Notes: a model not told the origin generated them from the sequence alone. DNA of 64,000 bases from Bacteroidota bacterium (GCA_016706865.1 JADJIS010000003.1:1426001-1490000); one strand, 5' to 3'; shown: positions 53,042 to 62,346, numbered from the stretch's first letter. Translations and numbers: made by a program.

Positions 53042-53935
53042 ATGAAACATAAAACAGTAATCATAACCACTCTAAGTGCAATGATTTTCCTGACATTTTT
53101 TTCAGGTATTATCAGACACGATGTAGATGAAAAAATCTATTTAAAATTAGCCGCCCAAAAACAATTTGATTGTGTTGGACGAATTTACAAAGACACTTTA
53201 GCAAGTGGTTCGTGTGTATTAATTAGTGACCGCTTTGTGTTGAGTGCTGCACATGTGTTTATTGACAGTGACACTCGACCTGACACCCTTAATTTTAACG
53301 GCCAAACAATAATTGTTTATGTTACCTACAATCATAGAGTGACTGATATTTCTAATGTGAATTTAGTATTCGATGGACAAAAAGTAAAAGTAAATAACAT
53401 ATGGATACATCCATACTATCTAGACAGTCTGACAAAAGGGACTTGTGATATTGCCCTTCTTGAATTAGAGAATCCTATAAATAACATTAAGCCGGCAAAA
53501 CTCAACACGATTGCAGATGAATTAAATGCTGATGTTGTCGGAGTTGGATTTGGGGTATCCGGCCCTGCAGACAAACCAGATTTAGTTGGCTCTTTCAACA
53601 AGAAAATTGCAGGTGAAAATGTAGTGGACAGCATTGGCGGACCATTATATCTTGGTAATCAAACCTTGCTATTTTGTGATTTTGACCATCCTACTCGAAA
53701 GGATTGTAATAAATTAGGAAGTCCCACACCAAGACCATTGGAATACATATCTGCTGGTGGTGACAGTGGCGGCGGTCTATTTAGAAAAAATGGTAACGAA
53801 TGGGAGTTGATTGGTATTTGTTCAGGTGTAAGTTACGACATAACACAATTGAATAAATCAGGCTACTACGGACAATTAATGGAATGGACAAGAACATCTA
53901 TATTCACAAAATGGTTAGATGAATCAGAGAATTAA
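53042..53935 (+). CDS. Trypsin-like serine protease (S1 family), exported
   Basis: A 297-residue protease with a signal or membrane-anchor peptide (residues 6-24). The complete catalytic triad is visible: H71 in VLSAAHV, D136 in TCDIALLE and S242 in GGDSGGGLF. Two Cys pairs could form disulfides. Secreted S1 proteases degrade or process extracellular proteins. It is the only gene of cassette 53016-54064. Confidence 0.9.
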   Translation: MKHKTVIITTLSAMIFLTFFSGIIRHDVDEKIYLKLAAQKQFDCVGRIYKDTLASGSCVLISDRFVLSAAHVFIDSDTRPDTLNFNGQTIIVYVTYNHRVTDISNVNLVFDGQKVKVNNIWIHPYYLDSLTKGTCDIALLELENPINNIKPAKLNTIADELNADVVGVGFGVSGPADKPDLVGSFNKKIAGENVVDSIGGPLYLGNQTLLFCDFDHPTRKDCNKLGSPTPRPLEYISAGGDSGGGLFRKNGNEWELIGICSGVSYDITQLNKSGYYGQLMEWTRTSIFTKWLDESEN

Positions 53936-53937
53936 AT

Positions 53938-54070
53938 GCCTGTAAAAACACATTTGCATTAGGCGGAGTTTCGTTCTCCGCAGGCTGGTTTAAGTGGACA
54001 GAAAGTTCAGTTTACCGAAAGACCAATTGTGTTGAAAAGTCCGCTGTCGAAAATTTGCAAAACGTTAGTT
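53938..54070 (+). repeat. attC site 32 (CATTTGCA-type, left tag degenerate)
   Basis: Left tag GCCTGTAAA lacks AAC; arms CATTTGCATTAGGCGGAG and its partner ending AAATTTGC; core GTTAGTT at 54064. Confidence 0.68.
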
Positions 54071-54101
54071 GAAATTATAAAATAAAATCAACATCAGAAA
54101 A

Positions 54102-54596
54102 ATGAAACAATTTAGGTATTATATATTTTTATTACTTTCATTTTCAATTACTTCCACTTTTAGCCAAAGCAAGGTCACATTGGATTGGAATGCGAAAATT
54201 AAATTGTCAAAAACAGGAGATCCTACAATAGTTTTGACCGTTAAGGCCGATTCATCACTTTATACTGTGTCTATGTTTCAAGATACAGCGGAAAATTATG
54301 TTATCCCAATTAGTGTAATTATGGATAAAAATCAAAATATAGAATTCGATGGAAAGTGGAACGAATTTCCTGTTGCAATAAAATCAATGCATAGAGCATT
54401 ACAAGAAGGATTATATTTAAGAGAAAATACAAGCTATACAAGCACCTTAATTTTGAAAACAAAATCGGATTTTACTTCAATTTTTACCATAACTTATTGG
54501 GCATTAAATGAGCAAATAGCTTATCCGCCACAAGCACTTGACTTTCTATTAAGGCAAAAAGATGGGGTATTAACTGTAGTAAAAGCAGGCAAATAA
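54102..54596 (+). CDS. Exported beta-rich protein, hypothetical
   Basis: A 164-residue protein with a signal peptide (ending FSQ near residue 21). The mature part is a beta-sandwich (VTLDWNAKIKL..PTIVLTVKADSSLYTVS) that resembles the DsbD-type N-terminal domain in outline, though this is uncertain. No Cys pair is present. Sole gene of cassette 54065-54724. Confidence 0.65.
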   Translation: MKQFRYYIFLLLSFSITSTFSQSKVTLDWNAKIKLSKTGDPTIVLTVKADSSLYTVSMFQDTAENYVIPISVIMDKNQNIEFDGKWNEFPVAIKSMHRALQEGLYLRENTSYTSTLILKTKSDFTSIFTITYWALNEQIAYPPQALDFLLRQKDGVLTVVKAGK

Positions 54597-54597
54597 T

Positions 54598-54730
54598 GCA
54601 ACTAACAGGAGTTTTCTGTTTGTGGGCGGACAGTGCGAATAAAAACATTTGAGCAATTAATTAACTTTGATACTGGCAGAAAGTTTTCGGTTTCAAAAGC
54701 CCATCAACGCGAAGCCTGAAACCGTTATAA
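54598..54730 (+). repeat. attC site 33 (GTGGGCGG-type)
   Basis: Tag GCAACTAAC, one mismatch to GTTAGTTGA at 54064. Core GTTATAA at 54724. Confidence 0.8.
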
Positions 54731-54740
54731 ACCAATTTTT

Positions 54741-54994
54741 ATGAACGACTTAATTAACGACTTTAAAGTAACAGACAAACTTTTAGTAAGTTCCTTGACT
54801 TATTTCACAAGGACTTTTTGGACAATCCTGAAAATTGGGAAAACAAAAATTTGCCTGACTTTTTAGAAGCGCTAGGTGCATATACAGAAGACGTTCAAGG
54901 TTATTACGACAATATGAAACTGAATGTAAACGCAAATAAGCCTGAATGGTCAACATTTGCCGACATTTTTAAAGGAGCTAAAATTTATGAGTAA
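54741..54994 (+). pseudogene. Small DUF7660-like gene with a frameshift
   Basis: ATG 54741 opens well (MNDLINDFKVTDKLLV) but switches frame near 54780-54795; the other frame then reads FLDLFHKDFLDNPENWENKN, DFLEALGAYTEDVQGYYDN and ends FADIFKGAKIYE at 54994. A one-base deletion explains it. The second part matches a small family annotated as DUF7660. Confidence 0.68.
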
Positions 54995-54999
54995 TAGGA

Positions 55000-55413
55000 A
55001 TGAGTAAGCAAGAACAAATATATAATTGGTTAACGACTGGACTTCAACAACCGTCAGAACGACTTTCGGAAATATTCTATTATGATAAAAGAGATAATCA
55101 ATTTTTCTCAATTTTTGTAACTGACTATTTTATATTTGATGAAAACCTCAATGTTGCCAAAGCCACAACAACGAATTATACAAAAGAAAATCTTGAAATC
55201 CTTATTGACAGAATAAGGAGAATTGAAAACAAAGATGCTGCAATTATTTCGTTGCCAAGACTGAATAATTCAACGAGCGTGGAAAACCCGGAATTAATTT
55301 CACAGCACGTAGAAAATTTTTTACTCCTGAATTCCATTAACATTGAGACTGCGACAATATGGGAAGTTGAAGAGAATGGAACAATAACCATTGACTTAAA
55401 AAATGAAAGTTAA
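55000..55413 (+). CDS. Hypothetical protein co-located with the broken DUF7660 gene
   Basis: A 137-residue acidic alpha/beta protein (YYDKRDNQFFSIFVTDYF, then NLEILIDRIRRIENKD). No signal peptide or recognised domain. It starts five bases after the frameshifted gene, as in a two-gene cassette (54725-55583). Confidence 0.65.
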   Translation: MSKQEQIYNWLTTGLQQPSERLSEIFYYDKRDNQFFSIFVTDYFIFDENLNVAKATTTNYTKENLEILIDRIRRIENKDAAIISLPRLNNSTSVENPELISQHVENFLLLNSINIETATIWEVEENGTITIDLKNES

Positions 55414-55457
55414 CCCATAAGTAAAATCTCGCAGTGGAATGCATGAATATAAAAACT

Positions 55458-55589
55458 GGCTATAACAAGGTTTAGCAAAAAAGCGGGTGCAGTGCTTAAA
55501 TGAAGCTTTGTGCTTCGTATCACGATCAGTGCTCGCAAACATTTTTGTGTTCGAAATCCGCTTCTTCACCAAACACCAAAACGTTATCT
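55458..55589 (+). repeat. attC site 34 (GGTTTAGC-type)
   Basis: Tag GGCTATAAC (mismatches to GTTATAAAC); arms GTTTAGCAAAAAAGCGGG and the partner CTTCTTCACCAAAC; core GTTATCT at 55583. Confidence 0.73.
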
Positions 55590-55594
55590 GCAAT

Positions 55595-55659
55595 TATCGT
55601 ATTTTTATTAAAGATTTTCGATCGTCTTCCCACCATCTTAAATCTGCAAAACCTTAGCT
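55595..55659 (+). repeat. attC remnant 35 (right half of a major-type site)
   Basis: Only the loop (TATCGTATTTTTATTAAAG), right arm and a damaged core CTTAGCT (55653) are present, 12 bases after the attC 34 core. A cassette has been lost between them. Confidence 0.72.
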
Positions 55660-55695
55660 ATAATTAATGGGAAAACCATTTAAAAAAAAATCAGT

Positions 55696-56193
55696 ATGAA
55701 AATAAATTTAACTATTCTGTTATTCGCATTTTTGGTATGCAACTTGTCGTTTGGGCAAATAAAGCTTGAAGACCTGAACGTTGATACTACTATTACAGCG
55801 TTTCACTTTGCTGCGGATTTTCAAGGGACAAAAGTTTTTACAAAAAATGGCCCTTCCGACCTACAAACAGTAAATCCAACTGCCTATTCATTCACTATTG
55901 CTCAAAATTTCACCGATTCCATGGCCAAGGAACAACTTGATATGTTAATGAATATGTCATTGCTAAGTGGCTATAAAATTACCGACTTGGTTAAGAAAGA
56001 CACGACCTTAAATGGTTACAATGCTTTTTATATATCATATACTGAAACTAAGGACAAAACTTCATACAAAAATTTAGTTTTTAATGCTTTTGTAATCAAA
56101 GACAAAACATTAATTCTTTTTACGAGTGGCGATCTTGAAAATGGACTTTATAGTGAGAAGTTTAAAAGAACATTTTATAGTATCAAATTATAA
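55696..56193 (+). CDS. Exported protein, hypothetical
   Basis: A 165-residue protein with a signal peptide (ending SFGQ, residue 21) and one alpha/beta domain resembling the small PsbP-like exported domain (GYNAFYISYTETKDK, TLILFTSGD near the end); the match is loose. Function unknown. Confidence 0.66.
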   Translation: MKINLTILLFAFLVCNLSFGQIKLEDLNVDTTITAFHFAADFQGTKVFTKNGPSDLQTVNPTAYSFTIAQNFTDSMAKEQLDMLMNMSLLSGYKITDLVKKDTTLNGYNAFYISYTETKDKTSYKNLVFNAFVIKDKTLILFTSGDLENGLYSEKFKRTFYSIKL

Positions 56194-56195
56194 CC

Positions 56196-56281
56196 ATAGA
56201 TAACTGCATATTATCACCAACTGGAAAATGATGCTTGCGCTCTTGTACCTGCCCGAACACAAAACCCGGAAATAGTTGTAG
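56196..56281 (+). repeat. attC remnant 36
   Basis: Tag ATAGATAAC, a short arm and GCCCGAACACAAAACCCGGAA-like right arm, ending AGTTGTAGC (core GTTGTAG at 56275). Shortened to ~86 bp; probably inactive. Confidence 0.5.
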
Positions 56282-56307
56282 CCAATGGTCTGAATAACAA
56301 AAGTTCA

Positions 56308-56529
56308 ATGACAGAAACAGAATATCAAACATTTACTGACAACTATTCTGAAATAGACTTCTGCAAATTTAGCTACGATTTAAATGATGAACATGGCAAT
56401 AAATTAGTTTATAATATTAGCAAATTTAGATTTGAACTGTGTGAACTATTCATGATCTTTAGTGCGAATTTGCAAAATGACGACTACACTTTACAGACCT
56501 GTTGGCCCAAAGGAACTAGCTTTAATTGA
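56308..56529 (+). CDS. Short hypothetical frame, possibly a gene fragment
   Basis: A 73-codon frame (MTETEYQTFTDNYSEIDFCKF) that overlaps the next gene by 53 bases in another frame. The first ~55 residues look protein-like (YDLNDEHGNKLVYNISKFRFELCELF) but the end lies over the start of the next gene, so it is perhaps the N-terminal part of a truncated gene. Confidence 0.4.
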   Translation: MTETEYQTFTDNYSEIDFCKFSYDLNDEHGNKLVYNISKFRFELCELFMIFSANLQNDDYTLQTCWPKGTSFN

Positions 56530-56827
56530 GCAATCGGGTTGGAAAAAATTTCCACCACGGCTTCCTCAACAACCCATCTTTTATCCTGTGATGAATGAAG
56601 AGTATGCAATTCAAATAGCAAGGGATTGGAATGTTGACGCTTCAGGTTCAGGTTTTGTTACTAAATTCGCAGTTAAGACAGAATATCTTAACAAGTTTGA
56701 AATCCAAAATGTAGGTGGAAAAATCCACAACGAGCTTTGGGTTCCATCAGATGAATTGGAAGAATTTAATAACCATATCATAGGGCTAATTGAAGTAACA
56801 AAATCATTTTATCCAACAACTAAATAA
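56477..56827 (+). CDS. ADP-ribosylation/crystallin J1-like protein
   Basis: From ATG 56477 a 116-residue protein with the pattern of small proteins annotated ADP-ribosylation/crystallin J1: LYRPVGPKELALIEQSGW, FPPRLPQQPIFYPV, YAIQIARDWN and IHNELWVPSDELEEFN. It is too small for a full ADP-ribosylglycohydrolase and is a stand-alone fold of unknown function. An upstream start at 56462 would add five residues. The stop is at the edge of degenerate attC 37. Confidence 0.75.
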   Translation: MTTTLYRPVGPKELALIEQSGWKKFPPRLPQQPIFYPVMNEEYAIQIARDWNVDASGSGFVTKFAVKTEYLNKFEIQNVGGKIHNELWVPSDELEEFNNHIIGLIEVTKSFYPTTK

Positions 56828-56969
56828 CAAACTTGGGCAATCACAAACGCAATTACGTCAGTGGTTCGACATATCCCCCAGAATAATTTCAATAACCCAA
56901 AACTTCGTATTTTTATTAAAGATTTTCGATTGCCGTCCACGCCTTCGCAAATCTTCAAAAACGTTATGC
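56820..56969 (+). repeat. attC site 37 (major type, degenerate left arm)
   Basis: Left half diverged (AAATAAC, then AATTACGTCAGTGGTTCGAC); middle and right arm recognisable; core GTTATGC at 56963. Confidence 0.68.
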
Positions 56970-56991
56970 ATAACTTTAAATTAACAAATCA

Positions 56992-58347
56992 ATGAAGAGT
57001 AGAAATATTTTTCTTAGCGTTGTTCTATGGACTTTAACTTATATTTCCTACGGACAGGACACAGCTATTTACAAACTTAAACTGAGTTTACCACTTCTTG
57101 ACTTTCCCCAAAATTACACTTTACCCTATAACATACCTACCATGCAGCAGGCTTTTGAATTATCAAATGACTTCTACGAATTAAGTTTCTGGGGCATTGA
57201 TGCATTAGGAGACAAAATATTCATTTCAAAAAACAAACAATACACCAATGGCAAAAAAATCGGAAATGCCGTTTTCAAATACGGACTTAGCTTAGCCTTC
57301 TCTCAATATGGTAGTGAACTTCCAATTCCTTTAGGTGTATGGGGACACGAAGAATTTCACAGGTCTGTTTTAGGTATTGATAATATTTCATCCAAAAATG
57401 GTAATTGGTTATTGAATAGATGGGATGGAACTGTATATGGTATTTCTGACTCAACATTGACGCACGAAAAAAATGAAAATATAAATAATCTTTTGCATTC
57501 GTATGTGGCAGGTGTTCAATACGAAATAGCATTAAATCAAAAGACCACTCTGAATGATTTTTATAAAAATAGAACTTTAAATAAAAATGCTCTTCTTCTT
57601 TATAATGCTTATTATGTTTTTAACTACTTTAAATTCTCAACAAGTTCAATTAGTGACTCTGTAAAAATTCTGGCACCACCACACGAAAGTAAAAACCCAA
57701 TGGAAAGAGATTACGCTGGAGCAGATTTAACTGCATGGGTATATGATATGTTCAATCCATCAGTGCCTTTCAGTTCAAGAGATTCATTTCCCGGAGGGGA
57801 TGGTGTAAACCGAAGAATAGGATTTTCAGACCTCTCATCTGAAGAGCAATCATATTTAAAAAATCAAAAGAATTTATCCCTGCTTAATTTCCTTAATCCA
57901 GCAATTTTCTTTATCAATAGGATAAAAATAAATTACAATTTATCCTTCAATGTCTTTACTCAATATGCTCCGACCCATTTTGGAAATGACATTGCTATTT
58001 TTATTCCCGTAAAATACAAGCAGTTTGATTTATTACTTAACATTCATAATTATTCTAACAAGACAGTCAGTGGATTTGGGGCCGGGGCAGGATTATATAA
58101 TTATACGTTTTCCGAAAAATGGGAATCTGACTTAGTATTAAATTTTTGGAATCAACCTAATACGTTCTACGACAATACTAAAATTCCGGGTGGGCAAATT
58201 AGCGTTGGTACCAAATATCATTTCAAGAATAATTTTGATGGCTTTATCAGTCTCATTGGAAAAACAAAAGGCTGGACAATTTCTAATCCTTATCTTCAAA
58301 GCAATCTGAGTGTTCAATTGGGACTAAATTACAATTTAAGGAAATGA
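56992..58347 (+). CDS. Exported protein with HExxH motif and beta-barrel-like C terminus
   Basis: A 451-residue protein with a signal peptide (ending SYGQ, residue 22). Residues 115-128 read GVWGHEEFHRSVLG, a zinc-protease-like HExxH (H119, H123). The last ~150 residues alternate in outer-membrane beta-strand style and end in YNLRK. It may be an outer-membrane metalloprotease-like protein, but no family was recognised and the motif could be chance. Sole gene of cassette 56964-58484, with exactly palindromic tags. Confidence 0.65.
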   Translation: MKSRNIFLSVVLWTLTYISYGQDTAIYKLKLSLPLLDFPQNYTLPYNIPTMQQAFELSNDFYELSFWGIDALGDKIFISKNKQYTNGKKIGNAVFKYGLSLAFSQYGSELPIPLGVWGHEEFHRSVLGIDNISSKNGNWLLNRWDGTVYGISDSTLTHEKNENINNLLHSYVAGVQYEIALNQKTTLNDFYKNRTLNKNALLLYNAYYVFNYFKFSTSSISDSVKILAPPHESKNPMERDYAGADLTAWVYDMFNPSVPFSSRDSFPGGDGVNRRIGFSDLSSEEQSYLKNQKNLSLLNFLNPAIFFINRIKINYNLSFNVFTQYAPTHFGNDIAIFIPVKYKQFDLLLNIHNYSNKTVSGFGAGAGLYNYTFSEKWESDLVLNFWNQPNTFYDNTKIPGGQISVGTKYHFKNNFDGFISLIGKTKGWTISNPYLQSNLSVQLGLNYNLRK

Positions 58348-58355
58348 CAAAAGCT

Positions 58356-58490
58356 ATGCATAACGAGGGTTTTACGTTAGTGGGCTCGGATAGTGCGAAT
58401 ATAAACGTTTGAAGAATTAAAAAACTTTGGTGCTGGTAGACAGTTTACGGTTTCAAAAGCCCACCAACGCAAAACCCGAAAACATTATGT
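58356..58490 (+). repeat. attC site 38 (GTGGGC-type, mutated core)
   Basis: Tag ATGCATAAC exactly complements GTTATGCAT at 56963. The right core reads ATTATGT (58484) instead of GTTATGT. Confidence 0.8.
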
Positions 58491-58551
58491 GCAACCTTTG
58501 CGCGAAAGTGTTAACTCCTACTTTCGGAATTCTAATTAACTTTACAAACGC

Positions 58552-59721
58552 ATGACAGCAACTTTACCCACAGAACAAAAGGATAGAGCAATCATTGTTG
58601 ATGTGATTCGAGGGTTTGCTCTAATCGGTGTTTTGATTGCGAACTTCACTTCTTATATTGAGCAGCAAACACCAGAACCAATTCTAAATTCCATTTCATC
58701 TTCGTTGGACAGGTTTTTAATGAGTTTCAATGCTGTTTTTCTTGAGTGGAAATTCATGACATTATTTTCAATTCTTTTCGGCTACGGGTTCGGCCTTATT
58801 CTTGAAAGTTTAGAAAAGAAAAACATTACCCCGAATTTCTTTTTCGTTAAGCGCATGTTTTGGTTATTTGTTTTCGGAGTTATTCATTCCATCTTTTGGT
58901 GGGGCGATGTTTTAAACCTCTATTCAATGAGTGGGATTCTTCTGCTTTTGTTTAGAAATAAATCCAACCAGACAATTTTATTTTGTGCTGTATTATTTAT
59001 GCTTTTCATTCCTGTATTTATTTCATATTTGCTCCGTAACCAGCCTGAAACATTTACTGACTCTGATATACAAGAACTTTACAATCAATATAAGCAGGGA
59101 ACAATGCTTGAAATTTTTAAATTCAATATCAATTTCTATTACCGCATGTTTATCGCTTCGGGCAGTAATTTACATGACATTATAGAAACGCTTGGCAGGT
59201 TTCTATTTGGATATTTTCTTTTACGCATCAAGTTTTTTCAATTAGTAGAAACAAAAAAATCAACATTTAAAAAGATTGCTTTGTACGCAGCACCATTTAT
59301 GGTTGCATATTTTATTTTTAGGTGGTTGCTAATGAACGGAACTATTCATGCAAATCAATATATACTTTCTCCACTTTTATCACTAGGTGTTCTATCTACA
59401 ACAACTTTTTATGTTAGCGTTTTAGTTATAGCCTATATCACTTTCGGAATGAATAAATTTTTTTCAGCATTGCAGGCATTGGGCAGAATGACACTTACAA
59501 ACTATTTAATGGTTTCAATATTTCTAATTATTCTGTTATATAGTTTTGGTTTTAACAAGTTAGGCGAATTACCTGTTCACATAATTTGGTTGTATGCTTT
59601 CATTTGGTTATTTTTTGAAATTGTGTTTAGTGCTTATTGGTTAAAACAATTCCGTTATGGCCCAACAGAATGGATTTGGAGACAACTCACATATTGGAAA
59701 CGACTTCAATTAAGAAAATGA
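58552..59721 (+). CDS. DUF418-family membrane protein
   Basis: A 389-residue protein with about nine membrane helices. The DUF418 signature is present at both ends: IIVDVIRGFALIGVLIANF near the start and, C-terminally, GRMTLTNYLMVSIF with the terminal YGPTEWIWRQLTYWK. Members are related to membrane acyltransferase-like proteins; the substrate is unknown. It follows attC 38 by 62 bases. Confidence 0.88.
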   Translation: MTATLPTEQKDRAIIVDVIRGFALIGVLIANFTSYIEQQTPEPILNSISSSLDRFLMSFNAVFLEWKFMTLFSILFGYGFGLILESLEKKNITPNFFFVKRMFWLFVFGVIHSIFWWGDVLNLYSMSGILLLLFRNKSNQTILFCAVLFMLFIPVFISYLLRNQPETFTDSDIQELYNQYKQGTMLEIFKFNINFYYRMFIASGSNLHDIIETLGRFLFGYFLLRIKFFQLVETKKSTFKKIALYAAPFMVAYFIFRWLLMNGTIHANQYILSPLLSLGVLSTTTFYVSVLVIAYITFGMNKFFSALQALGRMTLTNYLMVSIFLIILLYSFGFNKLGELPVHIIWLYAFIWLFFEIVFSAYWLKQFRYGPTEWIWRQLTYWKRLQLRK

Positions 59722-59803
59722 ACAGAGAAGGAAATACAGATAACATCGCCATTAACAAAATTTGTTGCGAACCTCAAACCGCACTTTAGGAAACAACACA
59801 ACA

Positions 59804-60445
59804 ATGGACAGATATAAAGAAACATTTGAAACTTGGAACAAAGTTGCTTCACTTTATCAAGACAAGTTTATGGACTTGGACTTGTATAATAACACTTATG
59901 ATTTTATTTGTAATTCAATTACAAGGAATAATGCAAGAATATTAGAAATTGGTTGTGGACCCGGGAACATTACAAAGTATCTTTTATCAAAAAGACCAGA
60001 TTTTGATATTTACGGCATTGACATAGCGCCAAAAATGATAGAACTTGCGAAAAAGAATAATCCATCAGCAAGTTTTGAAATTATGGACATCAGACAAATT
60101 GATGAAATAAAAACAAAATATGACGGAATAGTTTGTGGTTTTTGTTTGCCATATTTGTCGGAGGAAGACAGCCAAAAACTTATTACCGACTGTTATAAAT
60201 TGCTAAATGAAAAGGGACTGATTTATATAAGTTTTGTAGAAGGTGATCCTATCAATTCAAACTTTCAAGTGAGTAGTACCGGCGACAGAAGTTACTTTTA
60301 TTTTCACAATTTAGACGATTTGAAAGCGAAACTTATGGAAAACAAATTTGAGGAATTTAATACATTTAAAGTGGAATATGAAAGATCTGTAAATGAAATT
60401 GAAATGCATACCATATTAACAGCGAAGAAAAAAACGATCGGCTAA
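59804..60445 (+). CDS. Class I SAM-dependent methyltransferase
   Basis: A 213-residue protein. Motif I is ILEIGCGPGN (about residues 46-55); an acidic residue ends strand 2 (IYGIDIAPKMI), and the FEIMDIRQI strand 3 element follows. No substrate-specific domain. ATG 59804 is chosen over an upstream frame that begins in non-coding sequence. No attC separates it from the DUF418 gene. Confidence 0.86.
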   Translation: MDRYKETFETWNKVASLYQDKFMDLDLYNNTYDFICNSITRNNARILEIGCGPGNITKYLLSKRPDFDIYGIDIAPKMIELAKKNNPSASFEIMDIRQIDEIKTKYDGIVCGFCLPYLSEEDSQKLITDCYKLLNEKGLIYISFVEGDPINSNFQVSSTGDRSYFYFHNLDDLKAKLMENKFEEFNTFKVEYERSVNEIEMHTILTAKKKTIG

Positions 60446-60480
60446 TATCGGTTTGTCAATTTGTCGGGTGAAGTAATTCT
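60443..60480 (+). repeat. attC remnant 39 (left half only)
   Basis: CGGTTTGTCAATTTGTCGGGTGAAGT resembles the left arm of attC 18 and then stops at the next start codon. The right half is missing. Confidence 0.5.
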
Positions 60481-60957
60481 ATGAAAGCAGTCACGGCGGA
60501 TGCAATGCAAAAAATATCAGAATTTAAAAAAATGAACATACAAGAACAGATTAAAGAGTTAATTAGAAGCCAATCCGAGCCTAAGCAGAGTGAAATGCAA
60601 GATCTGCACAATCTCATTCTTAAACTGATGCCGAAATGTAAACAATGGTATTTCGATGGGAAAAATGAAGAGGGTAAACAAGTAGCTCACCCCACTATTG
60701 GTTATGGAAATTACATCATAACGTATAAAGACGGAAACACAAGAGAATTTTTCAGAATTGGGTTATTAGCCAACCCAACCGGGCTTGCCGTTCATATAAT
60801 GGGCATAAATGACAGAAAATTCTTAATGAACACATACGGCAAAACTATAGGCACAGCAAAAGTGGGTAGTTATGCCATCACATTTAAATCTATAAATGAT
60901 ATTAATTTAGAAATACTAAAAAAGGCAATACAAAACAGAGCTGAATCCAAGAATTAA
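60481..60957 (+). CDS. DUF1801-family protein
   Basis: A 158-residue protein with the DUF1801 (YdhG-like) pattern: LHNLILKLMPKCKQWYFDGKN, IGYGNYIITYKDG, FRIGLLANPTGLAVHIMG. Function unknown. The first ~17 residues may not be translated, since an ATG at 60532 gives a more usual start; the 60481 codons lie just after the truncated attC arm. Confidence 0.82.
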   Translation: MKAVTADAMQKISEFKKMNIQEQIKELIRSQSEPKQSEMQDLHNLILKLMPKCKQWYFDGKNEEGKQVAHPTIGYGNYIITYKDGNTREFFRIGLLANPTGLAVHIMGINDRKFLMNTYGKTIGTAKVGSYAITFKSINDINLEILKKAIQNRAESKN

Positions 60958-61046
60958 AAAAGTAGCTAATTATGGCATTTATCAACTTTTAACAGATCAT
61001 ATATGACAAATTTAACCGAGGAACACAATAAACCAACTAACGAACA

Positions 61047-62225
61047 ATGAAAAATATTTTATTCCTTCTTACAAGTGTATTATGTATTGTTATTACCACA
61101 AACTCTTTGGCACAAACTCCTCAAAAAATATATGGAAAAAACAAAGTGCTGAAATCCAATGAGTATTATTTGCAACAAATTCCATTATGGAAAATAGAAG
61201 TAGACAAGAACCCTAAGAATGCAGATGCATGGTTTAATTATTACCGAGCAAATAGAAATGCATACATTAAGGGGGAAGAAGACAATTCACAACAGTCAAA
61301 AGGAATTTCACGTTTTGATCGTTTGAAAAATATTGTTGATGAAATGGAAAAGCAAGTGCCCAATTCATACGAATACAATTATGTAAAATGGTTGAACGGA
61401 AATAATGACTTGTCGTTATTTTCTTATCTTGAAAAAGCACACAACCTTTCCCCTCAAAGCTCAGAACCTATTATGAACCTTATTTTCTATTATGAAATAA
61501 AAGGAGATTACATTAAAAGAAATGAAAATATTGAGGCATTTTATAAATTAGGCGACTATTCGCCCGGGTTGTTAAATTACAGCTATAATTTGCTTTCTGC
61601 ACTGGATAAAAATGCAATTATATTTACTGAAGGAGATAAAGATACAGAGGCAATTTTATTATTGACTCAAGGCAAAAAATACCGACCCGATGTGCAAATG
61701 CTTAACGTGAACTTATTGCTCATAAAAGAATATCGAGAAAGGATATTCAATGAACTTGAAATTCCTCAATTAGACTTTGAGCCGATTGCAAACGAAGAAA
61801 ATTACGAGAAATTTCAACAGCTAATAATTAAGTTAGTGTCAGAAAACAAAAAAACCAGGCCCGTTTATGCTGCTGTTACAGTTACCGGAGCTTATACAAA
61901 TACAATTATAAAAGACCTCTATTTAACAGGATTAGCTTATTTATACAGCTCGAACAATATTGACAATATGCCTTTGCTTGGCCAGAATGTTGAACAGGTA
62001 TTTTTGTTGGATTACCTGAAAGAGTATTTTTCTATTAACGACATTTCTGTAGGAAACGTCAATTCTATGAATGGAAATTATTTGTTTCCATTTGCGGAAT
62101 TGAGCCACTATTATTACCGAATAGGGAATATCTCAAATGCAGACTATTACAAAAAACTTGCATTAAAAGTGGCCACAGATGGTGAAATACTTGACAAATA
62201 TGAAACATACTTTACGGAAAAATAG
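61047..62225 (+). CDS. Exported TPR-like repeat protein
   Basis: A 392-residue protein with a signal peptide (ending SLAQ, residue 23). The mature part is helical with repeated A/L-rich motifs (NADAWFNYYRANRNAYI, EPIMNLIFYYEIKGDYIKRNENIEAFY, LSHYYYRIGNISNADYYKKLALKV) typical of tetratricopeptide-like solenoids. Probably a periplasmic or surface scaffold protein. Family not assigned. Confidence 0.7.
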   Translation: MKNILFLLTSVLCIVITTNSLAQTPQKIYGKNKVLKSNEYYLQQIPLWKIEVDKNPKNADAWFNYYRANRNAYIKGEEDNSQQSKGISRFDRLKNIVDEMEKQVPNSYEYNYVKWLNGNNDLSLFSYLEKAHNLSPQSSEPIMNLIFYYEIKGDYIKRNENIEAFYKLGDYSPGLLNYSYNLLSALDKNAIIFTEGDKDTEAILLLTQGKKYRPDVQMLNVNLLLIKEYRERIFNELEIPQLDFEPIANEENYEKFQQLIIKLVSENKKTRPVYAAVTVTGAYTNTIIKDLYLTGLAYLYSSNNIDNMPLLGQNVEQVFLLDYLKEYFSINDISVGNVNSMNGNYLFPFAELSHYYYRIGNISNADYYKKLALKVATDGEILDKYETYFTEK

Positions 62226-62245
62226 CCTTCTAAAAAGCACTGGGG

Positions 62246-62283
62246 TTAAAGGCTCATTTGCAATAGGCGGGGTATTGAGCTTC
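62246..62283 (+). repeat. attC remnant 40 (left half only)
   Basis: GCTCATTTGCAATAGGCGGG matches the left arm of attC 28 and then diverges. No right arm. Confidence 0.5.
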
Positions 62284-62346
62284 TGGCATTATATACTCGC
62301 TATAGCAAATTAATTTGACGAAAAATTCGATTTAATAAGAACACAT

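Noticed and set aside
59722..59803. attC site between the DUF418 and methyltransferase genes
   Set aside because: CAGATAAC is present but no paired arms or GTT core follow; too weak to call.
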